Shown one piece after another: positions 15,690 to 24,915 of a DNA stretch of 42,352 nt. The notes under the pieces are model-generated. The model worked only from the letters and a program-made list of their open reading frames with translations, did not search any database and was not told where the DNA came from. The stretch covers positions 1 through 42,352 of the forward strand of contig JBKHBT010000021.1 in the NCBI GenBank assembly GCA_046542255.1, read 5' to 3'. Origin of the DNA: JBKHBT01 sp046542255. GTDB taxonomy: Bacteria; UBP14; UBA6098; JBKHBT01. Position 1 is the stretch's first letter, and the number at the start of each line of letters is the position of its first letter. Made by a program: the position numbers and the translations under genes.

Positions 15690-17582
15690 ATGAGAAGTTT
15701 GAAACGACATTTTCTGACTATTGCTTTTTTATTGGTATTTTCTCTTTTTGGACAGGAAAATACTATCGAAAAAGAAGATAGCCTCCAGTTGGATACTCTA
15801 AGTCTCGAACACGATACAACGCTCGCCAATAAAGCCCTTGCAGAATATCGAGATGCACAGGAATATGAGCCAGTCAATCTTTCAGAACTGAATTCTTCTG
15901 TCGGCGATTTTGCGCCATATATCTCGCTCTCTGGTGAAAGGCTCTATTTTTCATCATCACGCGAAGGCGGCCTTGGCGGCGATGATATCTGGTATTCGCT
16001 GATTGGGCCCCATAAATATAGTAAACCTATGAATTTAGGTGCGCCGATCAATTCCAAATATAATGAAGGCTCCATATCATTTTCGCCGGATGGACGTTTT
16101 GCGTATTTTACGGTTTGCGGAAGGCCAGATAGCTACGGTGGCTGTGATATTTACAGAAGCGAGTTCAAAGATGGCGAATGGCAGAGGCCGAGAAATTTGG
16201 GCAAGAATGTAAATTCGCCTAAATGGGATGGCCATCCATATGTCAGCGCAGATGGTATCTGGCTGTATTTCTCATCGGAGAGATATGGTGGATTCGGAAG
16301 CCGCGACCTTTATCGCGCGCCATTGACAGAGGAAGGAATCGGAAAGGCACAGAATCTTGGTTTTCCCGTCAATAATGCTCGAGACCAGGTTTCACCAGCG
16401 CTTCATCCCGATGGAAAGACTTTATATTTCGCATCTTCCGGGCATGGCGGTAGCGGAGGCCTGGATGTATTTAAGTCGGTTATGAACGATATGGGTAATT
16501 GGTCAGAGCCGATGAATCTCAGGCCGCCGGTCAATACTTCTGGAAATGATTATTTCTTTGCGATACCGACCGAAGGCGATATCATCTATTTTGCATCATC
16601 GAGGCTGGGAGGATATGGCGGAACCGATATTTATACCTATCCTTTGGATGCAGAGCTTAGGCCATCTGTCGTAGCGACTCTTCACGGAAGCGTTATCGAC
16701 CAGACAACTGGCGAGCCGATAGAAGCAAATGTCCGTGTCGAAGATATTGCCGATGGAGAGGTTCTCTATGACAGAATGACCGACCCGGAAACCGGCGAGT
16801 TTATCGTTGTGCTTCCAGCAGGCAGAAATTATGGCATATCGGTTTCGGCTGATGATTATCTTTTCAGCTCGCAGAATTATGAAGTCGAGGCAAAAGAGGG
16901 CTATCAAGACCTGGACCAGACTTTTGAGCTTTCAAGAATCGAAACCGGTGCTTCGGTTAATCTGAATAATCTATTTTTCTTCTTTGGCAAAGCCGATCTC
17001 AAGCCAGAATCATTTCCGGAACTGGATCGAGTTGTCGAGGTCATGAATAAATATCCCGACATGGAAATCGAAATTCGCGGTTATACCGACACAATCGGAA
17101 CTGCCGAATTTAATCAATGGCTTTCTGATGAACGCGCTAAGGCGGTTGCAGAGTATCTCAAAGAAAAAGGCATCGAAGCTGGCCGTATTTCATCGAAAGG
17201 CTTTGGCGAGATGCATGCGGATAAATTCAGCCTTGCAAGGCGTGTAGAGTTCCATATCCTGAATGTCTCTGGTGTCAAACCCAGGCCCAAACAAGAAAAA
17301 AAGCCAATAGAAAAAGACGAATCAGAAAAAGAACCTGGCAAAAGCGAAAAATTGAAAGAAGAGCAATCCGATGCAGAATCGGAAAACACCGAAATTGAAT
17401 CATCGGATACTACGGATATACAGGCCAAGCCACCAACGCGCCCAAGGCAAAGGACTCATCCTGCCGAAAGACGAAAACCCAGGCCCAAGGAGCCAGAAAT
17501 TCCTGAAATGCCTGATTCATTAAAGATACCCGATGCAATAGATTCGACAGATTCCATCGACATCGATAGTTTATCCAGATAA
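15690..17582 (+). CDS. PorE-like PD40-CRD-OmpA_C outer-membrane-associated protein
   Basis: A 630-residue exported protein. Signal peptide (about 1-22, MRSLKRHFLTIAFLLVFSLF); five PD40 propeller repeats (about 70-325, such as GERLYFSSSREGGLGGDDIW and GKTLYFASSGHGGSGGLDVF). A carboxypeptidase-regulatory-like domain follows (about 330-415, GSVIDQTTGEPIEANV), then an OmpA_C peptidoglycan-binding domain (about 425-525, GYTDTIGTAEFNQWLSDERA). The tail is about 100 residues rich in Lys, Glu and Pro. The PD40-CRD-OmpA order is that of PorE, the T9SS component thought to anchor to the cell wall. The N-terminal TPR region and lipoprotein cysteine of PorE are absent. No ribosome site is seen. Repeat copy 4 overlaps its stop codon. 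Confidence 0.85.
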   Translation: MRSLKRHFLTIAFLLVFSLFGQENTIEKEDSLQLDTLSLEHDTTLANKALAEYRDAQEYEPVNLSELNSSVGDFAPYISLSGERLYFSSSREGGLGGDDIWYSLIGPHKYSKPMNLGAPINSKYNEGSISFSPDGRFAYFTVCGRPDSYGGCDIYRSEFKDGEWQRPRNLGKNVNSPKWDGHPYVSADGIWLYFSSERYGGFGSRDLYRAPLTEEGIGKAQNLGFPVNNARDQVSPALHPDGKTLYFASSGHGGSGGLDVFKSVMNDMGNWSEPMNLRPPVNTSGNDYFFAIPTEGDIIYFASSRLGGYGGTDIYTYPLDAELRPSVVATLHGSVIDQTTGEPIEANVRVEDIADGEVLYDRMTDPETGEFIVVLPAGRNYGISVSADDYLFSSQNYEVEAKEGYQDLDQTFELSRIETGASVNLNNLFFFFGKADLKPESFPELDRVVEVMNKYPDMEIEIRGYTDTIGTAEFNQWLSDERAKAVAEYLKEKGIEAGRISSKGFGEMHADKFSLARRVEFHILNVSGVKPRPKQEKKPIEKDESEKEPGKSEKLKEEQSDAESENTEIESSDTTDIQAKPPTRPRQRTHPAERRKPRPKEPEIPEMPDSLKIPDAIDSTDSIDIDSLSR

Positions 17583-17688
17583 TGCGCTGCTGGGCATTGT
17601 CATACTTTTCAGGCTAAAACATCAGTAAAGCCTTTTGGGGATATATATTAAGTATTATATATATGTTATGTATATGGCTTTAAAAGAG
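17575..17688 (-). repeat. Dispersed element copy 4
   Basis: Inverted copy: CCAGATAATGCGCTGCTGGG, then CATTGTCATACTTTTCAGGC, TAAAACATCAGTAAAGCC and, at the far end, GGCTTTAAAAGAG. The first bases overlap the last codons and stop of the PorE-like gene: the C to T change in CCAGACAATG creates TAA. A promoter-like TTGGGG (17635-17640), 17 bases, TATATA (17658-17663) faces the plus strand, antisense to the next gene. From 17689 to 17823 I see no gene or clear signal. Confidence 0.85.
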
Positions 17689-17823
17689 ATAATTAACCAG
17701 CCCATTTTCTTTAATTGCGAATTTTTTAGACATCAATTTTATTTTTTATGCACAAATCTTCTAAGCCAATGAGATGTTTTGTGTTGATTGGTGTAGCTTT
17801 TGAAATGGCTGTGGAACTTCAGG

Positions 17824-20800
17824 TTAATCACCCAAAACCCTTCTCAACAAAATAGAAAGCGCCTTAAGATTAATCGGTTTTTCGATTACTTTTTGGATAC
17901 CATACATCTTGAGAGTTTCGTTGTTTAGGCTTTCGCTATAGCCTGTCATGATGAGTATCGGGATGCTATGGCTGAGCTTGTTTACCTCTTGAGCAAGATT
18001 GATACCTGTCATTTCGGGCATTGTTAGGTCGGTTATCAAAATATCATATTTATCAGGATTTTTTCTGAATTCTTTCAATGCATAGAGACTGCTATTTTTT
18101 GTTTCGACAGTATAACCAATCCTGGTGAGAAATTTCGATGTCATATCGGTTATTGTAGGCTCGTCATCAATGATCAAAACAGATTCAGTGCCTCTTTGGA
18201 AAGCTACTTTTTCTTTCTTTTGCGAAATATTGTTATTCTCGATAGTTGGCAAATAAACATGGAAAACGGAACCGCTTCCCGGTTCGCTATAGACAGTAAT
18301 TTCTCCCTTATGCCCCCGAACAATTCCATAAACAGTCGATAGGCCCATCCCGGTACCCTTATCGACTTCTTTAGTTGTGAAAAATGGCTCGAATATTCGA
18401 TCTAATGTATTGTTATCCATTCCGATTCCGGTATCTTTTACAGTGAGCCTGATATAGCTATTCCTTTCGAGGTTTACATGTGTTTTCACCATTTGGGAAT
18501 CTATGTCGATTTCTTTGAGTTCGATAGTAAGAAGGCCGCCTTCTTTGTCCATTGCCTGAGCCGCATTCGTGCATAGATTCATAATCACCTGATGCATCTG
18601 TGTGGCATCTGCGGAAATTTGTGGGACATTTTCATCGATTATTTTCCTGATTTTGATTGTGGATGGAATCGATGAGCGGAGAAGTTTTATGGCCTCATTC
18701 AATACGATGCTGAGATTAAGAGGCTTGCGTTCTTTTTCGGCCTGTTTGCTAAATGTCAATATTTGTTTAACGAGGTCTCTTGCTCGATTTGCGCCGTCTA
18801 AAATATTCTTCAGGTCATCGTATAGAGAGACTTCCGGTTTGAGTTCCAATAAACCCATCTCGGCATAGCCCATAATAGGAGAGAGAATATTATTGAAGTC
18901 ATGGGCGATTCCGCCGGCTAAGGTTCCGATAGTTTCGAGTTTCTGCGAGCGGCGTAATTTTTTTTCTAATCTTTCTTTCTCCTTTTCGGCTTCCTTCAGT
19001 TCGGTCATGTCGATTGTGATCCCTCTGATGCCAACTGGTTTATAGTCTTTGATTATTGGCGAGCTATAGACGAGTATTGGAAATTTTGTGCCGTTTTTCT
19101 TAAGGGCAAAATATTCATGGCTATTAATAGTATTTTGGGCAAGCATGCTTTTGATATTTGTAAATGCTCTTTCTTGGTCTTCCGGAGCTATAATATCTCT
19201 GATATTTATTGTTCTGGAGATGTCGAAATCTTCTTTATACCCCATAAGTTCAATACCTGTTTTATTTACATATGTGAAATTGCCTTGAAGGTCTGCCTCC
19301 CAAACAGTCTGTGGTAAAAGGTTGGTCATTTCTTCAAACCGTTTTTGGCTTTCTCGGAGGGCATTCTCAGCAGCCTTCCTCTCTGAAATATCACGTGTAA
19401 TCGAGATAATATGTTTCTCTCCATCGAGCTCTATCACTCTCGCGGACATAAGAGCGGTTGTAACAGAACCATCTTTTCTTCTGAATTTTGCTTCCAGGTT
19501 TTGATAATAGCCATTTTCTTTCAAGCCTCGTACAAGTTCCTGGCGGTCTTTCATATCATACCATATACGGATATCTGCTGATGTCTTTCCAATTACATCC
19601 TCGCGCGTAAAGCCAGTTAATTCGGTAAAGCCCTGGTTTATGTCCATGTATAGGCCATCGATAAGGCGATTAAGGTTAATAGCGTCCGGGCTTGTATCAA
19701 ATGTTAACCGGAATTTCCTTTCGCTTTGGCGTAGCTTTTCTTCCGCTTCTTTTTGCTTTGTGATATCAGTGTTGAAACCAATAAACCTTTTAGGATTGCC
19801 ATTTTCATCGAATAGGCATTTTCCTCTGCATTTATTCCATCTATAGCTACCGTCTTTTGTCTTCATTCTGACTCGAATTTCATATTTTGGCGTTTTGCCG
19901 GCGATATAGTCCTGGGCGGCTTTCATTGCTTTAGCATAGTCGTCTTCATGAACTAGATTATTCCATGTTTCGAAGTCATGTTTTATCTCGCCTGGTTCAT
20001 ATCCAAGCATTCTGGCGTATCTTTTCGAAAGAAAAACCTCTCCGGTTTCTATATTCCAATCCCAAAGGCCATCTTCTGTACCTTCTATAGCAAGCTGAAA
20101 TCTTTCTTTGCTTTTTTGAAGGGCTTCTTGGGCCTCTTTCAATTTTGTAATATCAGAGGCAAAACCCAGATAAGTATCTTCATCGAGCTTTATAGGATCA
20201 ACTATCCAAAATCCTATCTCACCATTTTTCTTCTTGAACGGAATATTTAAAGGCATCCTAACATGCTTTTTCAAACCTGCAAATTGTTGCAATGCCTTAT
20301 CTTGGTAGTTCTCCGGTATTAGATCTACAACATTCATTTCAAGCAATTCATCTTTTGAATAACCAGTTATCTCCGAAGCAGCACGATTGACTTCGGTATA
20401 ATTGCCATTGGCATCTGCAACGAAAATACCATTAGGAGCATTTTCGATATAACTTCGAAATTTCTGTTCACTCCTTTTTAATGTGTCTTCAGCCTCTTTT
20501 TGTTTTGTAATATCCTGAACACTGCCAACCACATCATGCGGAATTCCATTGTCATCAAAATTTACAAAAGCCTTTTCATGCACCCATTTGACTTCACCAT
20601 CGACCACTATTCGATGTTCGATATCATAATCGCCGGTCTCAAGGGCTTTGCTCCATGCCTTATCGACAATATCCTTGTCATCAAGATGAATTCTGTCCAG
20701 AAATTCAGCATAATCAACATCCGAGCCGACTTGCATGCCGAAAATCCTATATGCCTCATCAGACCAATCGAGCATGCCGGTTTCAAGGTCCATCTCCCAG

Positions 20801-22047
20801 CTTCCTACTTTGGAGACTCTTTGTGAACGGTTTAATTGCTGATAGGCCTTTTTAAGAGATTGAGCTGATTTTTTTCGATCGGTAATATCAAAAAATACAG
20901 TAGCAAATCTATCTTTGCCAAATTTAAATGCCGATATATCGAAATACTTATCCAATGGAGCGAAATATTTTTCAAAATTCTCTGATTCTCCCGTAACAGC
21001 GATTTTGCTATATTTATCCAGAAATGGCGCCTTGTCTGTTTCATATACATCTGTCGCCATTTTGCCTACTACATCGCTTTTGGATACGTCCAGAATTTCT
21101 TCGTACTTAGGATTTACATCAATAATTCGATAATTTATTGATTTGCCTTCATCGTTATAGATGACCTCATGAAGACAAAGGCCTTCATTCATAGAATTGT
21201 ATAGGGATTCGAGCCTTTTTTTATTTTCTTTGAGCTTTTTTTGCATTTCATATTCATCGGTAACATCACGAAATACAAGTACCACGCCGATGATATCATC
21301 ATTTTCGTCTTTTATTGGAGCTGCTGAATCGGCAATTTGATATTCTTTATCTTTTTTTGAAAGCAGGATTGTGTCATTAGCAAGACCTACTGTCTTTCCA
21401 TTTACGATTACTTTGACGAAAGGATTGATAGCAGGTTTTCTGGTTTTCCCATTTATAATATGAAAGACATCCGATAAATTCCTGCCAATAGCCTCTTCTT
21501 TATTGTAGCCTGTCAGTTGCTGAGCTACTTTATTGATTCTTGTTATTTTGCCATTTACATCGGTAGCAATAACAGCATCACCGATAGATAGTAGAGTGGT
21601 TTCCAGTTTCTTTTGGCTTTTTCTAAGGTCTTTTTGAGTCTTTTTATGCTCGGTTAGGTCGATCCAATGGCCGGCGACATTTATAAGTTTTTTGTTATCG
21701 TCGATAATTGGGTAGAGTGTAATATCTATAAATAAGGCATCTCGTCCTTCGAAATCGAGGCCATCGGCGAGGCCGGCTTCCAACTCCATAGAAAACCTCA
21801 CGGTTTTTTTCTCTTTGAATACTGATTCGACAAGATGCATTTTGCCCTGCTTTATGATATTTCTATCTTTAAGGACATTGTAATTTCCGGTAATTGTATC
21901 TTTATCCAGTCCAAATGAATCCATTAATGCCTTATTGATTTTACGAATAATGCCATCTTTATCCGCAATCCACATTGGATATGGATTCGATTCAAAAATG
22001 GCTTGAAAGAAACTCGACTGTTTTAATTTCTCGAAATGTTCTGACAT
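17824..22047 (-). CDS. Hybrid histidine kinase with eight PAS domains
   Basis: A 1407-residue cytoplasmic sensor with no transmembrane segment. I count eight PAS/PAC modules spanning about residues 10-1025, each about 120-130 long and joined by short coils (for example DITKQKEAE, DITDRKKSA, DISERKAAE). Two, near 405 and 650, look like PAS_3 folds (DWSDEAYRIFGM; WDWNIETGEVF). The kinase core follows: IAHDFNN with H1049, N box NLCTNAAQAM, DTGIGM, FFTTK and GTGMGLSTVYG. The C-terminal receiver has D1294-D1295, phosphosite D1340, T1368 and K1390, all intact. No output regulator lies beside it. AGG precedes the ATG. Signals sensed are unknown. Confidence 0.9.
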   Translation of the reverse strand: MSEHFEKLKQSSFFQAIFESNPYPMWIADKDGIIRKINKALMDSFGLDKDTITGNYNVLKDRNIIKQGKMHLVESVFKEKKTVRFSMELEAGLADGLDFEGRDALFIDITLYPIIDDNKKLINVAGHWIDLTEHKKTQKDLRKSQKKLETTLLSIGDAVIATDVNGKITRINKVAQQLTGYNKEEAIGRNLSDVFHIINGKTRKPAINPFVKVIVNGKTVGLANDTILLSKKDKEYQIADSAAPIKDENDDIIGVVLVFRDVTDEYEMQKKLKENKKRLESLYNSMNEGLCLHEVIYNDEGKSINYRIIDVNPKYEEILDVSKSDVVGKMATDVYETDKAPFLDKYSKIAVTGESENFEKYFAPLDKYFDISAFKFGKDRFATVFFDITDRKKSAQSLKKAYQQLNRSQRVSKVGSWEMDLETGMLDWSDEAYRIFGMQVGSDVDYAEFLDRIHLDDKDIVDKAWSKALETGDYDIEHRIVVDGEVKWVHEKAFVNFDDNGIPHDVVGSVQDITKQKEAEDTLKRSEQKFRSYIENAPNGIFVADANGNYTEVNRAASEITGYSKDELLEMNVVDLIPENYQDKALQQFAGLKKHVRMPLNIPFKKKNGEIGFWIVDPIKLDEDTYLGFASDITKLKEAQEALQKSKERFQLAIEGTEDGLWDWNIETGEVFLSKRYARMLGYEPGEIKHDFETWNNLVHEDDYAKAMKAAQDYIAGKTPKYEIRVRMKTKDGSYRWNKCRGKCLFDENGNPKRFIGFNTDITKQKEAEEKLRQSERKFRLTFDTSPDAINLNRLIDGLYMDINQGFTELTGFTREDVIGKTSADIRIWYDMKDRQELVRGLKENGYYQNLEAKFRRKDGSVTTALMSARVIELDGEKHIISITRDISERKAAENALRESQKRFEEMTNLLPQTVWEADLQGNFTYVNKTGIELMGYKEDFDISRTINIRDIIAPEDQERAFTNIKSMLAQNTINSHEYFALKKNGTKFPILVYSSPIIKDYKPVGIRGITIDMTELKEAEKEKERLEKKLRRSQKLETIGTLAGGIAHDFNNILSPIMGYAEMGLLELKPEVSLYDDLKNILDGANRARDLVKQILTFSKQAEKERKPLNLSIVLNEAIKLLRSSIPSTIKIRKIIDENVPQISADATQMHQVIMNLCTNAAQAMDKEGGLLTIELKEIDIDSQMVKTHVNLERNSYIRLTVKDTGIGMDNNTLDRIFEPFFTTKEVDKGTGMGLSTVYGIVRGHKGEITVYSEPGSGSVFHVYLPTIENNNISQKKEKVAFQRGTESVLIIDDEPTITDMTSKFLTRIGYTVETKNSSLYALKEFRKNPDKYDILITDLTMPEMTGINLAQEVNKLSHSIPILIMTGYSESLNNETLKMYGIQKVIEKPINLKALSILLRRVLGD

Positions 22048-22330
22048 ATTTACCTGCTACTATAAATACAAAGTTTAGCTTAATATCAATTTCGGCTTAA
22101 ATATTATTCACAAAAGCAATTTTTAAGATGGCTTAACCGATTTTGTGAGCCAATACTGATAAAAATATAAATACAAAAAATCCAGTTACTATCTAAACAT
22201 AATATTTAGAAGTTTACAGTCAAGTTGATATTTGATATAATATGTATATTGATAACTTTTCAGGCCATGCAGCCCTTAAAGGCAAAATTATTGAATGCAT
22301 CTGTCTATAAATTTGGGCTTCTTTGTTTGC

Positions 22331-23158
22331 TTAGATAAATCTTACTATGAAATCCAATACCGTTTTTGTTATATTTTTTGCGAAGTATGATTTATCTACT
22401 ATTTTTGCTAGAGATGGCCCATATTTATAATACATACGAATAAAATATCGCCCAGAAGATGTCTTGCAGAGCCTATTATCCCGGAAATACCTGAGCTTAT
22501 CCAGTTGCCTTAGATTATGGGTGCCGTATGTAACTGTTGCTACAAAGCATCCTATTTTTGAACTGCTTGATTTATCGGCAGCATTTAGGGCATCTAATGT
22601 ATCTAGTTCTTCGCCTTTTCGCATTGTTATAAAGAACATTCTCATCAATTCGAAATCAGGTTTCTCCGGGGGGTCCTCATTCCAGAATTTGCGATACTCT
22701 TTTTTGAAAAATGGATAATAGGTATTCAGCACCACCTGAGATTTTTGGCTCTGCCCCAACATAGCAAGTGCCCATGCGACAAGGTTTTTGACCTCGGCGA
22801 CCTGCCAGCTATCTTTTGCAAAATGCTGCTCCCGGATTTTGGCTGCTCGGACGAGGTTCTTGAGCGCATCTTTGGCATCTCTATTTGTCATCTTTATCCA
22901 TCCGAGCCGAACGAGAGCATCTGCGATTTGCTCGTGATCGGAGCCATAGCTGCTTTCGAGTATTCGCAAAGCGTCGGTCAAAAGCGCTTTTGCCTGCTGT
23001 GGATTGAGAAGATGATGTTGCATATAAGCATCTGCCATACCAAAAAGAGCCGGAACTATTTTCGGGCTTTTTTCGCCGTGCTTGCGCCTTGCTCTTTCGA
23101 GAGTTTCTCGTGCTGCTTTGTGAGTAGCATCCTCTACATATACTTTCTGGCGGAAAAT
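22331..23158 (-). CDS. TPR-like protein with C-terminal CFI-box, unusual start
   Basis: The recognisable part has TPR-like helices (ALLTDALRILESSYG, IADALVRLGWIKMT, KDALKNLVRAAKIR). The C-terminus of about 75 residues begins CFVATVTYGTHNLRQLDKLR and continues with FIRMYYKYGPSLA, which is the CFI-box C-terminal domain of unknown function. The first ATG is at 23038. The frame stays open upstream and keeps TPR character (VEDATHKAARETLERARRKH) up to a stop at 23173-23171. No ATG, GTG or TTG exists in that stretch. An ATT at 23158 lies 3 bases after GGAGG. Either ATT is the start (about 275 residues), a frameshift joins it to the GTG at 23162, or translation begins at 23038 (235 residues). Confidence 0.65.
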   Translation of the reverse strand: MFRQKVYVEDATHKAARETLERARRKHGEKSPKIVPALFGMADAYMQHHLLNPQQAKALLTDALRILESSYGSDHEQIADALVRLGWIKMTNRDAKDALKNLVRAAKIREQHFAKDSWQVAEVKNLVAWALAMLGQSQKSQVVLNTYYPFFKKEYRKFWNEDPPEKPDFELMRMFFITMRKGEELDTLDALNAADKSSSSKIGCFVATVTYGTHNLRQLDKLRYFRDNRLCKTSSGRYFIRMYYKYGPSLAKIVDKSYFAKNITKTVLDFIVRFI

Positions 23159-23292
23159 GCACCTCCAGTCCTAATATTGAACCTTAGTTGTTGTATAATT
23201 AAAGCAATGTTATCAATTTGTCAACAATATTCTCAAAAATAAAAAATGCTGTTTTGTGATGAGGGCTTCTTCGCTCAGGGATGTCAGAGAAT

Positions 23293-24897
23293 CTATCTCA
23301 TATAGACAATTCTCTTTGGTTCTGCAATAGAGCCGGTAACCCTGACAAGATAAATGCCTGCCGGAGCTTTTTTACCCGAATCTGTTTTGCCATCCCATCT
23401 TGCAGAATTTACGCGGCCCAGGTCTCTTATTAGTTTGCCCTGTGTATCGAAAATCTGGATTTTCGAATAGGAACCAATGCCTTCTAATTCAATATTGCAG
23501 TAGTTCGAGAATGGATTAGGCGAGATTTCTGCTTGAAGCTGCGGATATTCGACTTTTTCATTTTCGTATATCCAATCTACCGAGCCGGTTGCGTCTGTTT
23601 TAAGGGCGATAACATCGGAATAATCGACATATCCGAATGATTTAGTGTATCCTGTCGCTACGAAACCACCATCGGGATGTGCTCTTACAGAATAAATCAC
23701 ATCTGAATTGTCTCTTCCGAAGAAATAGTTCTGCTGCCATATGATATTTCCCAGCGAATCGGTCCTGACGAGCCAGGCATCTGTGCCTCCTTCGGGATTA
23801 TATGTTCTGGTACTTCCGCCTAAGATAAAGCCATTGTCTTCGCAAATATCGATGGAATTAACAGGGTCGCTGAGAGAGTCAGAACCGAGAATTTTTGTCC
23901 ATAGCGTATCTCCATCCGGGCCGACTCTGATAAGCCATCCATGAGTCCTGTTGAATTCTGGTGCGGCACGGGATTTGGACCTTACTGCAACAGCAACGCC
24001 TCCATCGGGAGTGCCAACGATTCCTCTTCCGCGGTCATCGCCGGCTTCCGGGAAAGTCAGTTCCCAGAGCGTTTCCAGGTCGGAATTGGTTTTGACGATG
24101 CATAGTTCAGTATAATCGATGTCGAATGTGTCGGTTGGTGAATCATCGGCATATACTCTATTATAGTATCCTGTAAATGCATAACCGCCATCAGAAGTTG
24201 TGGCAACCCATCTTGCATCATCGACTTCTCCGGCCTCGCCGAAAGATACTTCACCGAGCATATTTCCAGCGGAATCGACTTTGGCCAGCCAGATATTGGA
24301 TTCGGCTTCGCTGGGTGCGCCCGGGCCTAATGTGTGAGTTGTACCGATTATGATATAATCTGTCGTGCCCGGAATTTGTTTTATCGACCATCCGCGGTCA
24401 TAGTAGAAACCGCCATAGCCTTTTGTCCAGAGTGTATCGCCATCGGCATCGATTCTTATTATTAGCATATTGTCCCAGCCGATGCAATCTGGATCGGAAA
24501 TCATCGGCTCGGTCCATTTTGGCGATTGGGTTTTGCCTACTATTATGCATCCGCCATCGGATGTGCTTTCTATTCCCCAGCCGGCATCGTAATATCCATA
24601 GATATTGCCACCGGAATGAAAAGCGCCGACCTGTCCATAATGATTCGTCCACAGCTCATCGCCATCGGGTGCGATTTTTATTAAAAAGGCTTCATGGTCG
24701 AAATTATTCGTCCTAAATCCGCCTTCTGCCCATGCATTGGAACGGCCGGTTACGTAGATATTGCCATCGCTGGCAACGGTAATATCGCGGCCTTCATTAA
24801 TACTGCCGCCGAGATCGAAATGCTGTTGCCAAAGATCGCGGCCGAATAGTGAAAGCGCTAAAAACAAAACAATCAGGATCAAACTCCTGCGATTCAT
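23293..24897 (-). CDS. Secreted repeat protein with T9SS-type sorting domain
   Basis: A 534-residue exported protein. The start is the ATG of MNRRSLILIVLFLALSLFG, preceded by AAGGAGG; it is a clear signal peptide. The body is a run of propeller-like repeats of the form DGGCIIVGKT, DGGYAFTGYY and DGGFVATGYTKS, with TLWTKGYGG-type turns, as in delta-60/SBBP-like proteins. The last 80 residues are a type A sorting domain (ISPNPFSNYCNIEL, IQIFDTQGKLIRDL, APAGIYLVRV). It is probably surface-displayed or released through type IX secretion. Function and ligand are unknown. Repeat copy 5 lies immediately upstream and may provide its promoter. Confidence 0.85.
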   Translation of the reverse strand: MNRRSLILIVLFLALSLFGRDLWQQHFDLGGSINEGRDITVASDGNIYVTGRSNAWAEGGFRTNNFDHEAFLIKIAPDGDELWTNHYGQVGAFHSGGNIYGYYDAGWGIESTSDGGCIIVGKTQSPKWTEPMISDPDCIGWDNMLIIRIDADGDTLWTKGYGGFYYDRGWSIKQIPGTTDYIIIGTTHTLGPGAPSEAESNIWLAKVDSAGNMLGEVSFGEAGEVDDARWVATTSDGGYAFTGYYNRVYADDSPTDTFDIDYTELCIVKTNSDLETLWELTFPEAGDDRGRGIVGTPDGGVAVAVRSKSRAAPEFNRTHGWLIRVGPDGDTLWTKILGSDSLSDPVNSIDICEDNGFILGGSTRTYNPEGGTDAWLVRTDSLGNIIWQQNYFFGRDNSDVIYSVRAHPDGGFVATGYTKSFGYVDYSDVIALKTDATGSVDWIYENEKVEYPQLQAEISPNPFSNYCNIELEGIGSYSKIQIFDTQGKLIRDLGRVNSARWDGKTDSGKKAPAGIYLVRVTGSIAEPKRIVYMR

Positions 24898-24915
24898 AAG
24901 TACCTCCTTGAATAA

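Noticed and set aside
22881..23162. Reading frame starting GTG 23162 behind GGAGG
   Set aside because: Its product is Arg/Ser-rich without a domain, while the overlapping frame carries clear TPR and CFI-box sequence. It is kept only as a frameshift possibility.
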